A stretch of DNA of 64,000 nucleotides from Myxococcus guangdongensis (lineage in GTDB: Bacteria; Myxococcota; Myxococcia; Myxococcales; Myxococcaceae). The stretch lies in NCBI RefSeq assembly GCF_024198255.1, contig NZ_JAJVKW010000017.1, positions 1 through 64,000 on the forward strand. Direction: 5' to 3'. Shown here piece after piece: positions 36,112 through 47,977 of the stretch (its first letter is position 1; every line of letters starts with the position of its first letter). A program made the position numbers and the translations under genes. The notes below the pieces were generated by a model. That model searched no databases. It was not told the origin of the DNA and worked only from the letters and a program-made list of their open reading frames with translations.

Positions 36112-36172
36112 GTCGGATCCCCTCGACTGCCACTGCTTTCCGGCCCAGAGACGGTGTTTCCCAGCAAAGATG

Positions 36173-37279
36173 TCAGCCGCGTCCCTCGCTCGACCCGAAG
36201 GCCCGAGCCGGAGAGAACGGCGCCGCGAGTCCCTCGCGCCCCGACGCCACTTGTTCCACCACCAGCGCCGCCGCATGGGCGCCGGTGAGAATCCCCTGCC
36301 CACCCAACCCCGTGGCCACGAACGTGCGCCGCGTGCCCGGGTAGCGCCCCAGGTACGGACGGCCATCCGGCGTCACCGCGCGCAGCCCGGCCCACGCGCG
36401 CACGAAGCGAGCCTCGCGCAGACGCGGCGCCAGCTTCGCCACCGTGGCGCTCAGGTGCAGAAGGCCCGTGGGCGTCACGTTCTCCACGAAGCCCACGTCC
36501 TCCTCCGTGGCCCCCACCACCAGCTCCCCCGCACGCCACGGCGCCAGGTACGTCGGCCCGGACACGACGCGCGACAAGGAGAGCCCCGGCTGGTGCACCA
36601 CCATCATCTGCCCTCGAACCGGCTTGAGTGACAGCGGAGGCAACCCCGGGAACGTCGAGGACCAGGGCCCCGCGCTCACGAAGAGCTGGTCCGCGCGAAG
36701 CGTCTCGCGGTCCGTGCGCACCACCACGGCGTCGGAGGTCTCCTCCACCGCACGCGCGGCCTCACCGAGCCGCAGCCGCACACCCGCATGGGACGCCGCG
36801 CCCAGCAGCGCGTTGACGTAGCCCTCCGTGTCCACCATGTGGCCCCGCGCCGTCTCGAAGGCGCCCAGCAGCGGCGTCCCTTCCAGCGCGGGCTCCAGCT
36901 CCACCAGACGCGCGGCGTCCACCCACGTGCCCAGCTCCTCCGGATGCTTCGACGCCCGCTGCGCGAGCGCGTCACGGCCCTTCGCATCCGCGGCGATGCG
37001 GAGGATGCCCTGTCCGCGGCGGAGCAGCGCGCCTTCGGGGAGCGCGTCCAGCTCGGCCGCCAGCGCATCCCTGCCCGCGCGCGCGAAGGCCAGCATGTCT
37101 GCGTCGTCGTAGAGGCGCACGGAGGGAATCGCCACGCCCGCCGCCGCGCGAGAGCCTCGGCCTCCCGGGTCCACCGCGTCCAACACCGTCACGCGCGCGC
37201 CGAGCGCCGCCAGCCGCCTCGCGGCCGACAGCCCCACCACGCCCGCGCCGAGAATCAGGACCTCCGAGCTGAAACCCAT
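36173..37279 (-). CDS. FAD-dependent amine oxidoreductase, glycine oxidase (ThiO)-like
   Basis: A 368-residue D-amino-acid-oxidase-superfamily protein. The FAD-binding motif ILGAGVVGLSAARRLAALG is at 8-26, followed by the Glu/Asp-ended strand VTVLDA. The middle has the substrate domain with ELEPALEGTPLLGAF and GHMVDTEGYVNAL, and the C-terminus has RAWAGLRAVTPDGRPYLGRYPGTRRTFVATGLGGQGILTG, the usual second FAD-contact region. Relatives oxidise glycine, sarcosine or D-amino acids to the imine with hydrogen peroxide. ThiO supplies thiazole nitrogen in thiamine synthesis, but no thi genes are near, so the substrate stays open. Cytosolic. Confidence 0.92.
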   Translation of the reverse strand: MGFSSEVLILGAGVVGLSAARRLAALGARVTVLDAVDPGGRGSRAAAGVAIPSVRLYDDADMLAFARAGRDALAAELDALPEGALLRRGQGILRIAADAKGRDALAQRASKHPEELGTWVDAARLVELEPALEGTPLLGAFETARGHMVDTEGYVNALLGAASHAGVRLRLGEAARAVEETSDAVVVRTDRETLRADQLFVSAGPWSSTFPGLPPLSLKPVRGQMMVVHQPGLSLSRVVSGPTYLAPWRAGELVVGATEEDVGFVENVTPTGLLHLSATVAKLAPRLREARFVRAWAGLRAVTPDGRPYLGRYPGTRRTFVATGLGGQGILTGAHAAALVVEQVASGREGLAAPFSPARAFGSSEGRG

Positions 37280-37329
37280 CCGTCAGACCCACTGGTGTGC
37301 AGCGAGATGTCGCTCCCTGAATACACGAA

Positions 37330-37362
37330 GGGCGCCGCCCCTGCAGCGAGGGGACGGCGCCC
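37330..37362 (-). terminator. Strong hairpin downstream of the 133-residue protein gene
   Basis: GGGCGCCGCCCC and GGGG-A-CGGCGCCC form a 12-pair G/C stem with one bulged A around TGCAGCGA. On the minus strand it lies just past the stop of the 37390-37791 gene and is followed by TTCGTGTATT, a weak T-rich tract. It probably marks the 3' end of the transcript that comes down from the LanB-like operon side. Confidence 0.6.
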
Positions 37363-37389
37363 GGGGGAAGGCCCTGCGATGAAGCCGAA

Positions 37390-37791
37390 TCAGGCGACCG
37401 CGGTCTCGGCCATGCGCTTGGCGAACAGCTCCGCCGCGTTGCGCAGGCTCTGCTCCGACAGGCCCTGCTTCTCGTTCGCCTTCACCACGTCCGACAGCAG
37501 GTCGGTGACCTGGTTCTTGCCCTTGAGCTTGTCGAGCAGGCCGCTCACGAGGCTGTTGCCGCCCATGCCCTCGAGGAAGTTGCTGCCCGGGAACTTGTTG
37601 AGGAGGTTCTTCGCGACGCTCGCGCCGGGGAAGAGGTCCATGGCCGCGCCCAGGCCGGCCTGGAGCGGGTTCTCGCCCTTCATCAGCCCGCTGACGAAGC
37701 CCGCCGCGATGCCCAGGGCCGGGTTGATGGCCGTGAGCGCCGGCTTGAGGATGTCCAGCGCCTTGCCGAGAACGTTCTTGAAGAGCCCCAT
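37390..37791 (-). CDS. Small Gly/Ala/Leu-rich amphipathic protein
   Basis: A 133-residue protein rich in Gly, Ala, Leu and Asn with few acidic residues at the N-terminus: MGLFKNVLGKALDILKPAL, then INPALGIAAGFVSGLM, GLGAAMDLFPGASVAKNLLNKF and GGNSLVSGLLDKLKG. No signal peptide is cut, but the first half could be membrane-inserting. The second half is helical and charged (SLRNAAELFAKRMAETAVA). The look is that of a pore-forming bacteriocin-like or phasin-like protein, but nothing proves either. A strong terminator follows. Upstream on the same strand is the 144-residue protein and then the LanB-like genes. Confidence 0.75.
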   Translation of the reverse strand: MGLFKNVLGKALDILKPALTAINPALGIAAGFVSGLMKGENPLQAGLGAAMDLFPGASVAKNLLNKFPGSNFLEGMGGNSLVSGLLDKLKGKNQVTDLLSDVVKANEKQGLSEQSLRNAAELFAKRMAETAVA

Positions 37792-37939
37792 GATTGCCTC
37801 TCGCGTGCCGGCGTCGCGCAGCGTCCGCCGAAAGTAAGCCTGACAGTGGAGTTATCGGACGGGGGCCCACAAAGTTCCGTGGATCCGGAACAAATCCCGG
37901 AGAGCCCTGTCAGCCCCAATGATTCCGAGAGGTTGCGAC

Positions 37940-38374
37940 TCAGCCCTTCTTCGGGCCGCTCGGTGGGGTCGGCGCGCCCCGGGACTCGGGGGCACCGGTG
38001 AGGACCGCGTCCGAGGCCAGCGCGGCCTTGTAGCGCTCATCGCCCTTGTCGGCGCTGAAGCCGTCGCGCTGCTGGGCGCGGCTGATGATGACCTCGCCGC
38101 TGATGAGCTTGTCGAGGTGGCCCTGAATCTCCTCGACGGTGGCGGCCTTGGGGTCCTTGGCCTTGAGCTCGTGGTCGAGGGTGATTTCCAGCGGCATCTG
38201 CTTCTGGGGGTGCTGGGCGTAGTCGAGGATCTTCTCGACGTAGGCCTCCACCGGAATCTGGAGCATCCGCGCCTGCTCCTTCACGTCGGTGTCCGCGAGC
38301 AGCTCCGCGCGAATCTCCTCCACGGGGCGCTTGAGCTTCCGGGTCTCCGGAACGACGGTGTTCTCTCCAGCCAT
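37940..38374 (-). CDS. 144-residue hydrophilic protein, function unknown
   Basis: Begins after a good ribosome-binding site (GGAGAGGTC-ATG). The sequence is charged and helical for 120 residues (RKLKRPVEEIRAELLADTD, EQARMLQIPVEAYVEKILDYAQ, ATVEEIQGHLDKLISGEVIIS), then ends in a flexible tail with Ser, Thr, Pro and Gly (GAPTPPSGPKKG). It sits 62 bases after the second LanB-like gene on the same strand and could be in the same transcript. A helical leader and a short tail with hydroxyl residues is what a RiPP precursor can look like, but there is no cleavage motif or Cys, so that is only a possibility. Confidence 0.75.
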   Translation of the reverse strand: MAGENTVVPETRKLKRPVEEIRAELLADTDVKEQARMLQIPVEAYVEKILDYAQHPQKQMPLEITLDHELKAKDPKAATVEEIQGHLDKLISGEVIISRAQQRDGFSADKGDERYKAALASDAVLTGAPESRGAPTPPSGPKKG

Positions 38375-38436
38375 GACCTCTCCAGGGTGGTGCGCCGAAC
38401 CTCGGGCGCATTGTGTTCGCGGACGCGGCTCGGATG

Positions 38437-40737
38437 TCAAAGTGGCGAGGCGCCTTCGCTCCAGCGGGTGAACTGCATTCGCAGCTCACAGGTGTAGCGG
38501 CCCCGCTCGTCGCGGAGCCAGAGCTGCTCGGGTGCCGGGTACATCTCCTCCACGGAGAGACGCTCGGCCTCGCGGGCCAGGTGCGAGAGCAGGTCCAACG
38601 CGAAGGGGCTCGCGGTGTCGATGAGGTAGGGCTTGCGCTCCTTCGTGCTGCGCATGAAGACGAACCGAGGCCAGCCGCGCAGGTGTCGCTCACGCTGCGC
38701 GGCGAGGAACAGCTCGAAGCCCGAGGGGCGCGCGAGGTGCTCGGAGGACAATTCCCAGCGCTCGCGCTGGTACACCGCGCCGCCGATGCTCAGCCGGGGC
38801 AGGTGCTGTCCCCGCGTGCGCAGCGGCGCATGGAGCACCTGGGGATGCGCCAGCGCGGCGAAGGGCGGGTACGACGAGAAGTCGTCCAGCGGCAGGTACA
38901 GGTGCAGCCGCTCACCCTTCCCGTCCACGAGCACCGGGCCCTGGGACGTGGGCAGGACCTTCACGTCGCTCGGTGTGAGCGCGCCGTCCTCGACGTCCAG
39001 CACGTCCGACACCGAGTAGACGAGCCGCCGGCCCGGGAACACGTAGAAGCCCTTGTTGCGGCGGCGGATGGACAGGCCCACGAGTCCTCGCGCGGAGGGG
39101 TCCGAGTCCAACCAGCGCGAGGCCACGGCGGAGTAGCGCTCCTTCGACGGGAAGAACGCGCTCAGCCAGCTCCGCAGGAGGAGGTGGTGATGCACTCGCG
39201 CGAGCATCACCTCGAAGCCCGCGCCGTCAGGCTTCGCCGCGAGGCAGACATCCGGCAGCGCGTAGCGGCCTCCCGGCGTGGACGTGCCGAGGAAGTCCAC
39301 GGGCAACGTGCGGGCGCGCTCCGGTGACTCGTCCAGCAACACCGGGGGCACCGGCGAGAAGCGGCTGCCCGTCACCTGGTCCGGGCGCAATCGCACCGCG
39401 TAGTCGAGCAGGTCCACCGGGCGCTCGTCCGTGCCGAGCGCCTCGCGCACCTGCTCACGGAAGCCCTGCTGGACACGCTCGCCATAGGCGGCCGACAACT
39501 CGAGCGGACCGGTCAGCGAGGACTCGAGCTCCTCGGTGAAGCGGCGGCCGAAGCGCAGACGGAACGGAGAGCTGGCCTCCTCGTAGAGGATGAGCCGGTC
39601 CGCGTACACCTGACCGTCTCCTCGCCGCGCGGGCTTGCCGGTGGCCTCCGTGAAGCGCGCCTCCAGTTCGAGGAGCAGCACCTTGCGGCGGCTCAGGTCC
39701 GCGGTCTCGAACTCGGCCTTCAGTCCCGACAGCGTGTCCAGGCGGGACAACCAACGTGAGCGTGCCTCCAGCGCTGGCAGCGCGGCGACGGCATCCCGCA
39801 CGCTCTCGAAGGTCGTGAAGTCATTGGGTCGGAACGGCAGTCCCCAGAGCAGCAGCGCGCCCTTCACCAGGGGCAGCGCGGCGCGCTCGGCGTCCTCCAC
39901 CGCGAGGCCCAACACCTTCGCGGCGGCGGCGGGGGTCGGATGCTCCCGGAGCACGGACAGGAGGCGCTCGGCGCTCTCGGACAGAGGCACCTCCAGCTTC
40001 AGCACCTCGCAGGCGGCACGGCCGGGGGACACCGTGAAGAGCGGGTTGAGCCGCAGCGGGAGATGGGGTCGCAGCGTGCGCTCACGGCCCACCGCGCGCG
40101 CCAGCTCCGTCACCGCCCAGAAGGAGAAGAACGTGCGTCGGCGCGTGTCACCGCTCGCCACCGTGCGCACGTCGAAGCCGTCTTCCTCCGTGCGCTCGCC
40201 GTAGGAGATGGGGCCGAAGAAGCTCGTGGTCTCGTTCTTGGCGCAGAAGCGCTGGAGGTACGTGTAGACCTGCCTCTCCACCCGGCGCCCGTCAGACGTG
40301 TCCTTGCGCGCACCATCGCGCAGGTAGCGCGCCCAGACGTTGTCGAACATCGCGGGGCTGGAGAGGAACACCGCCTCCTGGATGGAGGGCTCCGCCGCAC
40401 GTTCGCGCAGCTTCGAGCGCAGCGCCGAGCGCTCCTGTGCATGACGCTCCTGGAGGGCCTTGTATCCGGAGCGAAGACGCTCCAGCACGGCGAAGCGCTC
40501 CGAGCCCGCGGGAGCCCAACGGGGGGCCGTGTCGTTCTCGAGCAACGCGCGGAGGACAGGCGCCTTGACCGGGCTGCGTTCCGCGCTCAGCGCCTCCAGG
40601 AGTGACTGCTCCTCCGCGAGCCATCGGTTCGCGTCATCCACCAGCGCGGCGGAGAACCCGAGCGACTCCAGCCAGTCGAAAGGGAAACCGGCGTGGCGGA
40701 GCACGAACACCTCGCCCAAGGTCCAGCGTCCGCTCAT
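38437..40737 (-). CDS. Short LanB-like protein (lantibiotic dehydratase N domain / PEARL-like), copy 2
   Basis: A 766-residue protein of the lantibiotic dehydratase N-terminal family, whose members use aminoacyl-tRNA to glutamylate Ser/Thr or (PEARLs) to add amino acids to a peptide. Family-like marks are LRHAGFPFDWLESLG near 13-27, YTYLQRFCAKNETTSFFGPISYG at 158-180, and the C-terminal FVFMRSTKERKPYLIDTASPFALDLL with EEMYPAPEQLWLRDERGRYTCELRMQF. The separate elimination domain of full LanB (about 300 residues) is missing, so dehydroamino acid formation is not expected from this chain alone. ATG 40737 overlaps the preceding stop (ATGA). It is paralogous to the gene at 42365-44689. Confidence 0.85.
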   Translation of the reverse strand: MSGRWTLGEVFVLRHAGFPFDWLESLGFSAALVDDANRWLAEEQSLLEALSAERSPVKAPVLRALLENDTAPRWAPAGSERFAVLERLRSGYKALQERHAQERSALRSKLRERAAEPSIQEAVFLSSPAMFDNVWARYLRDGARKDTSDGRRVERQVYTYLQRFCAKNETTSFFGPISYGERTEEDGFDVRTVASGDTRRRTFFSFWAVTELARAVGRERTLRPHLPLRLNPLFTVSPGRAACEVLKLEVPLSESAERLLSVLREHPTPAAAAKVLGLAVEDAERAALPLVKGALLLWGLPFRPNDFTTFESVRDAVAALPALEARSRWLSRLDTLSGLKAEFETADLSRRKVLLLELEARFTEATGKPARRGDGQVYADRLILYEEASSPFRLRFGRRFTEELESSLTGPLELSAAYGERVQQGFREQVREALGTDERPVDLLDYAVRLRPDQVTGSRFSPVPPVLLDESPERARTLPVDFLGTSTPGGRYALPDVCLAAKPDGAGFEVMLARVHHHLLLRSWLSAFFPSKERYSAVASRWLDSDPSARGLVGLSIRRRNKGFYVFPGRRLVYSVSDVLDVEDGALTPSDVKVLPTSQGPVLVDGKGERLHLYLPLDDFSSYPPFAALAHPQVLHAPLRTRGQHLPRLSIGGAVYQRERWELSSEHLARPSGFELFLAAQRERHLRGWPRFVFMRSTKERKPYLIDTASPFALDLLSHLAREAERLSVEEMYPAPEQLWLRDERGRYTCELRMQFTRWSEGASPL

Positions 40738-42368
40738 CCGCGCGTCCTCTCCAGGATGGACTTCGTCACCAACATCTCCACCAGCTTCGCCCGCTGCGCT
40801 TCCGGAACCTGGGGCAACGCGCTCGTCACGTCGGTGGGCTCGGTCAACCGGGCCAGCGCCGGCGCCAGGCGTGCGTCCATCGCGACCACCCCACCCGTGC
40901 GCAGGTTCGCCGCGTACCACGAGGGCTTCGGTGTCCCTTCGAGCGTCGCGGGCAGGCACACCACCGCGCAGTCCGCGTCCAGGCGGATGTGCGTGGCGCC
41001 ATCGAGCACTGGAGGCGCGAGCAGGAAGCCCGCGGCGACACGGCCCGGACTGAGCGGGGCCCGCGTCATCAGCCGGCTCGCCAGCGACGCGAGGACCGCG
41101 GGTCGGCGCGCCCCGTCAATCGTGCCCGGTCTCTCGATGGGGCGACTGCGGGACAAGTCGCGGTCCGCCGGAGCGTCACCGGGATTCCCCCACCAGCGCT
41201 CGAGGTCACGGACCCTCGCGATGCGCTCCACCGACGCGTGGAATGGACGCACACCGGCCAGATGGTCGAAGAAGCGCGGGCCCTCCAGCGCGGCCAGCGT
41301 GGCCTCCAGCGACGCCTCGTCCACGCCTGGAGCACCGACCCACCACTCCGCGACGACGCGCACGCCCGCGGCCTTCAGTCGTGCGTATCCCTGGACCAGG
41401 AGCTCCACGGGGATGAAGCAGTGGTCAGGGTCGACCACCCTGCCGTTCTCGATGCCACAGAACCCCACCACCGCCGTGTGGCAGCCGCTCTCCACGAGCA
41501 CGTCCGCCGCCAGGAGCGAGCCGAGCGAGACATGCCCCGCCCACCGCGCGCCCCCTGTGTACGCACGCACGTCGGACAGCGCGCACCGTCCGAGCCAGCC
41601 GTCACGAGGTCCGGACTCCGGCTTCGCGCCGTCGGCATCCATCACCGCCCAGTCCGGGTCATCGCCCCACGGGTACGGAGCCAGGACCTCCAGCCCGAGC
41701 CCATCGGAGATCCACACGAGGTCCTCGGCGCTCGGGGCACCGGACAGCGGGCGCACACGCCAGCGCAACGCGGGGACCTGCTCCGGGAACGTGGCGCGCC
41801 GGAACGCGGGCATCCGCGCCAGCACCTTGTGATGCGTCGAGGCAAAGGGCCCGGCGACCTCCAAGGCCACATGGGGCGGACACGCCTGCGCGAGCGACGC
41901 AGCGGCCGGGAGTTGGAGGTCTCGCTCCAGCCACAGGCGAACGCACTGCGCATCCTCGAGCCGCGCGAGCACGGCCGCCACGTCCTCCGAGTACGGCGAG
42001 GGCATCCCCGACACGCGCTGGACGTCCGCGCTCCGCTCCGTCGTCCCGGACTCCAGCTCCACGTCATCGAGCCGAAGGTGCACACCCTGGGGGGCACCGG
42101 AGATGGCCGTCAGCACCGCCCCCAACGCGCGAAGCTCCGACAGGGGACTTCGTTCACGCAGGCCCTGCGCGACTCGCAACAGGAGCAGCTCGCGCATCGT
42201 CTGGGATGATGGGAGGGATGACTCGCGCGACAGACACTCCGCCTCCACGGACTCGGAGGAGAAGACCCGGCGGGTGAAGTCCCTCGCCAGGTCCAGCAGG
42301 TGCCACCCCTCGGGGACGTCGGGCACGAGCGTCACGTCCCGATGTGGAGGCAACACCAACCACTTCAT
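40734..42368 (-). CDS. Unassigned protein between two LanB-like enzymes, degenerate TIM-barrel-like
   Basis: A 544-residue protein without a clear family. The middle reads like alternating strands and helices of a barrel (VHLRLDDVELESG, LEVLAPYPWGDD, SGCHTAVVGFCGIENGRVV, GVRVVAEWWVGAPGVDEASLEATLAAL), and the last of these resembles radical SAM peptide-maturase barrels. A CxxxCxxC cluster is absent, so it would be a non-catalytic relative if related at all. The C-terminal 150 residues (DGATHIRLDADCAVVCLPATLEG, NLRTGGVVAMDARLAPALARL) form a second domain, possibly peptide-binding. Both ends overlap neighbours by ATGA, so it is made stoichiometrically with the two LanB-like proteins and probably forms a complex with them. 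Confidence 0.8.
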   Translation of the reverse strand: MKWLVLPPHRDVTLVPDVPEGWHLLDLARDFTRRVFSSESVEAECLSRESSLPSSQTMRELLLLRVAQGLRERSPLSELRALGAVLTAISGAPQGVHLRLDDVELESGTTERSADVQRVSGMPSPYSEDVAAVLARLEDAQCVRLWLERDLQLPAAASLAQACPPHVALEVAGPFASTHHKVLARMPAFRRATFPEQVPALRWRVRPLSGAPSAEDLVWISDGLGLEVLAPYPWGDDPDWAVMDADGAKPESGPRDGWLGRCALSDVRAYTGGARWAGHVSLGSLLAADVLVESGCHTAVVGFCGIENGRVVDPDHCFIPVELLVQGYARLKAAGVRVVAEWWVGAPGVDEASLEATLAALEGPRFFDHLAGVRPFHASVERIARVRDLERWWGNPGDAPADRDLSRSRPIERPGTIDGARRPAVLASLASRLMTRAPLSPGRVAAGFLLAPPVLDGATHIRLDADCAVVCLPATLEGTPKPSWYAANLRTGGVVAMDARLAPALARLTEPTDVTSALPQVPEAQRAKLVEMLVTKSILERTRG

Positions 42369-44689
42369 CGCTCCTCCTCCCGCGAGACGGTGGGAGCGCC
42401 CGACATCAGCGTGCAGCGCAGCTCCACCGTGTGGCGACCCATCGGTCCACGCAGCCAGAGCTGCTCCGGCCCGGGCAACATCTCCGAGAGCAGGACCTCC
42501 TCCTTCTGCTCCAGCAGGTTGAGGAACACGCGCAGCAGCGGCGGACTGCGCACGTCCACCAGCACCGGTTTGCGCTCACCCTTGAACTTCGCGAAGACAC
42601 ATGGGGGAAGTCCTCGCGCATCCCACAGGCCCACCGCGACACGCAGCCTCGCGCGGTCGTCCTTGCACGCCAGCAGCGCCTCACACGCCGCCGCATCCAG
42701 CCTCCACTGCTCGCGCTGCACCACCACTCCGCCGAGCGTCACCCGGGGCGTGTGCTCCCCCAGGGGCACCTTCAACGGCCGGATGCGCGGCAGCGAGAAC
42801 GCCGTGTGCACCGCGCTCTCCAGCTCGCCGTTGTAGAGGCAGACCTCGGAGCCCAGCCGCTTCGACACCAGCCGCGCGCTCTTGCCATCGCTCTCGACGA
42901 ACAGGTCATCCAGCGGGATGCGCCACGCGGAGGCATGCGAGCTCACACCGCCCAGCTCCACCACCGGCCCCGGGAACTCGGAGGGCAGCAAGCCCGTGCG
43001 CCGCGACGGCAACACCGTCACCAGAGGCACGGAGCGGGACAGCGCCCCGAGCGCGCGCACCATCTCGCTCTCCACCTTCGCTCGCGACGGATGGAACTGG
43101 AGCGCCCAGCCCCACACGAGCGCCGTGTCGTGGATGTCTCCCATCACCAGCGTGTAGTCGCCCCGGCCCCACGCCTCCACGTCCGTGGCGCCCACCAATA
43201 GGTCCACCGAGGTGACGAGCGGCAGGGTCCGCGCCGCATCCCACGAGGGGCGCTCCACCGCGCCCAGCTCGACGGACCGCGAGGCCGCGTCGGGAACGGA
43301 CTTCGCCAGCAACTCCGCCACCGACGTGTCCAGCGGCACCGGCAGGTCCGCGGAGGCCGCTGCGACCTTCCAGAAGGGCACCGTGCGCGAGCCCACCTTG
43401 CGAGCCACCGCCTCACGGGCCGCGTCACGCGTGCGCCACGCCGCCTCCGCCATCCACGCCAGCGCCGGCTCCAGTCGCGCGCCCAGCTCCCGCGCGCGCT
43501 CACCGCCGACCTCCAGCCGCAGGTCTCCGCCGCACTCCTCCCGCAGCGGGAGACGGTCCTGGTAGAAGTTGTGGGACTCGGACGCGGGGCCTCGCTCCGT
43601 CGGCGGCGCCACGCCCCACAGCTCCTTCGCCTTCCGCGCGAAGGCGTCCTGGAGCGACATCTTCCCGCTCGCATCCGCCGCCCCGTAGCGCCCCATCAAC
43701 TCCAGCAGCGTGCTCAGCCCCTCGACGTGACGACGCGCGCCCGCGCCCGGCAACGCGGCGACCCGCTGGGCCAGGTCATCCACCGGGTGGTGCACCGCGG
43801 ACGGAACCTCGAGCTGATGCGTGAGCAAGGCCTTGTCACAGCCGAGCCGCAGCGCCTCGCGCGCCATGCCGGGCGCCACGCCGAGCGAGGACGCGAGCGC
43901 CGCCAACGTGCGCGTTCCATCCGCCAGCTCCACGATGCGCGGCAGCAGCTCCTCCGCGCTCTCCGGCGTCGGCCCCGCCTTGCGCGCGGGCATCTCCGCG
44001 AAGGCCTTGCGACGCGGCACCAGCCACGAGGCGATGTCCGGGTCGAAGGCAATCGCGCGCACCAGCCCCTGCACCAACCACGACGCCGCGAAGGCGTTGC
44101 GTCCCACCAGCGTCTCGGGTCCGGACCAGCGCAGCGTCACGCCCGTGGGCACCTGTGCATCGACGCGGCCGTAGTTGATGGGACCGAAGAAGCCCATCGT
44201 CTCGTTCTTCGCGCACAGTCGCTGGAGGTAGCTCGCCACCTGCCGGCGCAGCCGCGAGCCCTCGCGCTTCGCGAGCAGGTCCCTGGCCACGGGGGGACTG
44301 GAGCTGGCCACGGCCTCCAGGAAGCGCGGCTCCCGGCACAGCGCCTCCATCTGCGTCTCCACCGCTGGCAGCTCACGCTCCAGCGCCGACGCGAGGGCGG
44401 CCTCCGCGTCCTGGGCCGCACGGGCGCGGGTGTTCCACTCGGCGAAGCGCTCGGGGGCCTCCAGGCCCTCGGTGTCGATGGGACGGCCCGCCTTGAGCGC
44501 GGAGAGCAGCTCCCGGGGAGGGCGGTGCACACGCGGGCCCTGGGCACGCAGCGCATCCAACGCGCGTCGCTCCGCCTCGAGCACGCGCGCCCAGCGCGCC
44601 GACTCCGGACACCCCAGCCGCTCCAGCCAGTCGAACGGGAAGCCTGTCGCGCGAACGACGAGGTGGGGGAAGAGGGTCCAGCCCTTCAT
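42365..44689 (-). CDS. Short LanB-like protein (lantibiotic dehydratase N domain / PEARL-like), copy 1
   Basis: A 774-residue paralogue of the protein encoded at 38437-40737 and the first gene of the three-gene operon. Shared marks are VRATGFPFDWLERLG near 12-27, ASYLQRLCAKNETMGFFGPINYG at 152-174, and the C-terminal FAKFKGERKPVLVDVRSPPLLRVFLNLL with EMLPGPEQLWLRGPMGRHTVELR. Overall identity to copy 2 is low outside these blocks, so the two have diverged to different jobs. The LanB elimination domain is absent here too. The ATG lies 17 bases after GAAGGG and 72 bases from the upstream kinase stop, with a hairpin between. The substrate peptide is unknown and no tRNA or precursor gene is adjacent. 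Confidence 0.85.
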   Translation of the reverse strand: MKGWTLFPHLVVRATGFPFDWLERLGCPESARWARVLEAERRALDALRAQGPRVHRPPRELLSALKAGRPIDTEGLEAPERFAEWNTRARAAQDAEAALASALERELPAVETQMEALCREPRFLEAVASSSPPVARDLLAKREGSRLRRQVASYLQRLCAKNETMGFFGPINYGRVDAQVPTGVTLRWSGPETLVGRNAFAASWLVQGLVRAIAFDPDIASWLVPRRKAFAEMPARKAGPTPESAEELLPRIVELADGTRTLAALASSLGVAPGMAREALRLGCDKALLTHQLEVPSAVHHPVDDLAQRVAALPGAGARRHVEGLSTLLELMGRYGAADASGKMSLQDAFARKAKELWGVAPPTERGPASESHNFYQDRLPLREECGGDLRLEVGGERARELGARLEPALAWMAEAAWRTRDAAREAVARKVGSRTVPFWKVAAASADLPVPLDTSVAELLAKSVPDAASRSVELGAVERPSWDAARTLPLVTSVDLLVGATDVEAWGRGDYTLVMGDIHDTALVWGWALQFHPSRAKVESEMVRALGALSRSVPLVTVLPSRRTGLLPSEFPGPVVELGGVSSHASAWRIPLDDLFVESDGKSARLVSKRLGSEVCLYNGELESAVHTAFSLPRIRPLKVPLGEHTPRVTLGGVVVQREQWRLDAAACEALLACKDDRARLRVAVGLWDARGLPPCVFAKFKGERKPVLVDVRSPPLLRVFLNLLEQKEEVLLSEMLPGPEQLWLRGPMGRHTVELRCTLMSGAPTVSREEER

Positions 44690-44707
44690 GGATCACATGC
44701 CCTTCAA

Positions 44708-44746
44708 CCTCGAGGGACGCCCCACAAGAGGCGTCCCATCCCGAGG
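44708..44746 (-). terminator. Two-part hairpin between kinase gene and LanB-like operon
   Basis: An inner stem GGGACGCC/GGCGTCCC (loop of eight) is enclosed by an outer stem CCTCG/CGAGG. It lies in the 72-base gap between the kinase stop and the first LanB-like start. It may terminate the kinase transcript. Lacking a T tract and sitting in the leader of the next gene, it could instead be a leader structure or attenuator for the LanB-like operon. Confidence 0.45.
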
Positions 44747-44761
44747 CCAGCCACTGCGACT

Positions 44762-47954
<3,193 letters not shown>

Positions 47955-47977
<23 letters not shown>

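Noticed and set aside
38437-44689. A complete lanthipeptide cluster
   Set aside because: No LanC cyclase, no elimination domain, no Cys-bearing precursor, no exporter and no leader protease are visible.
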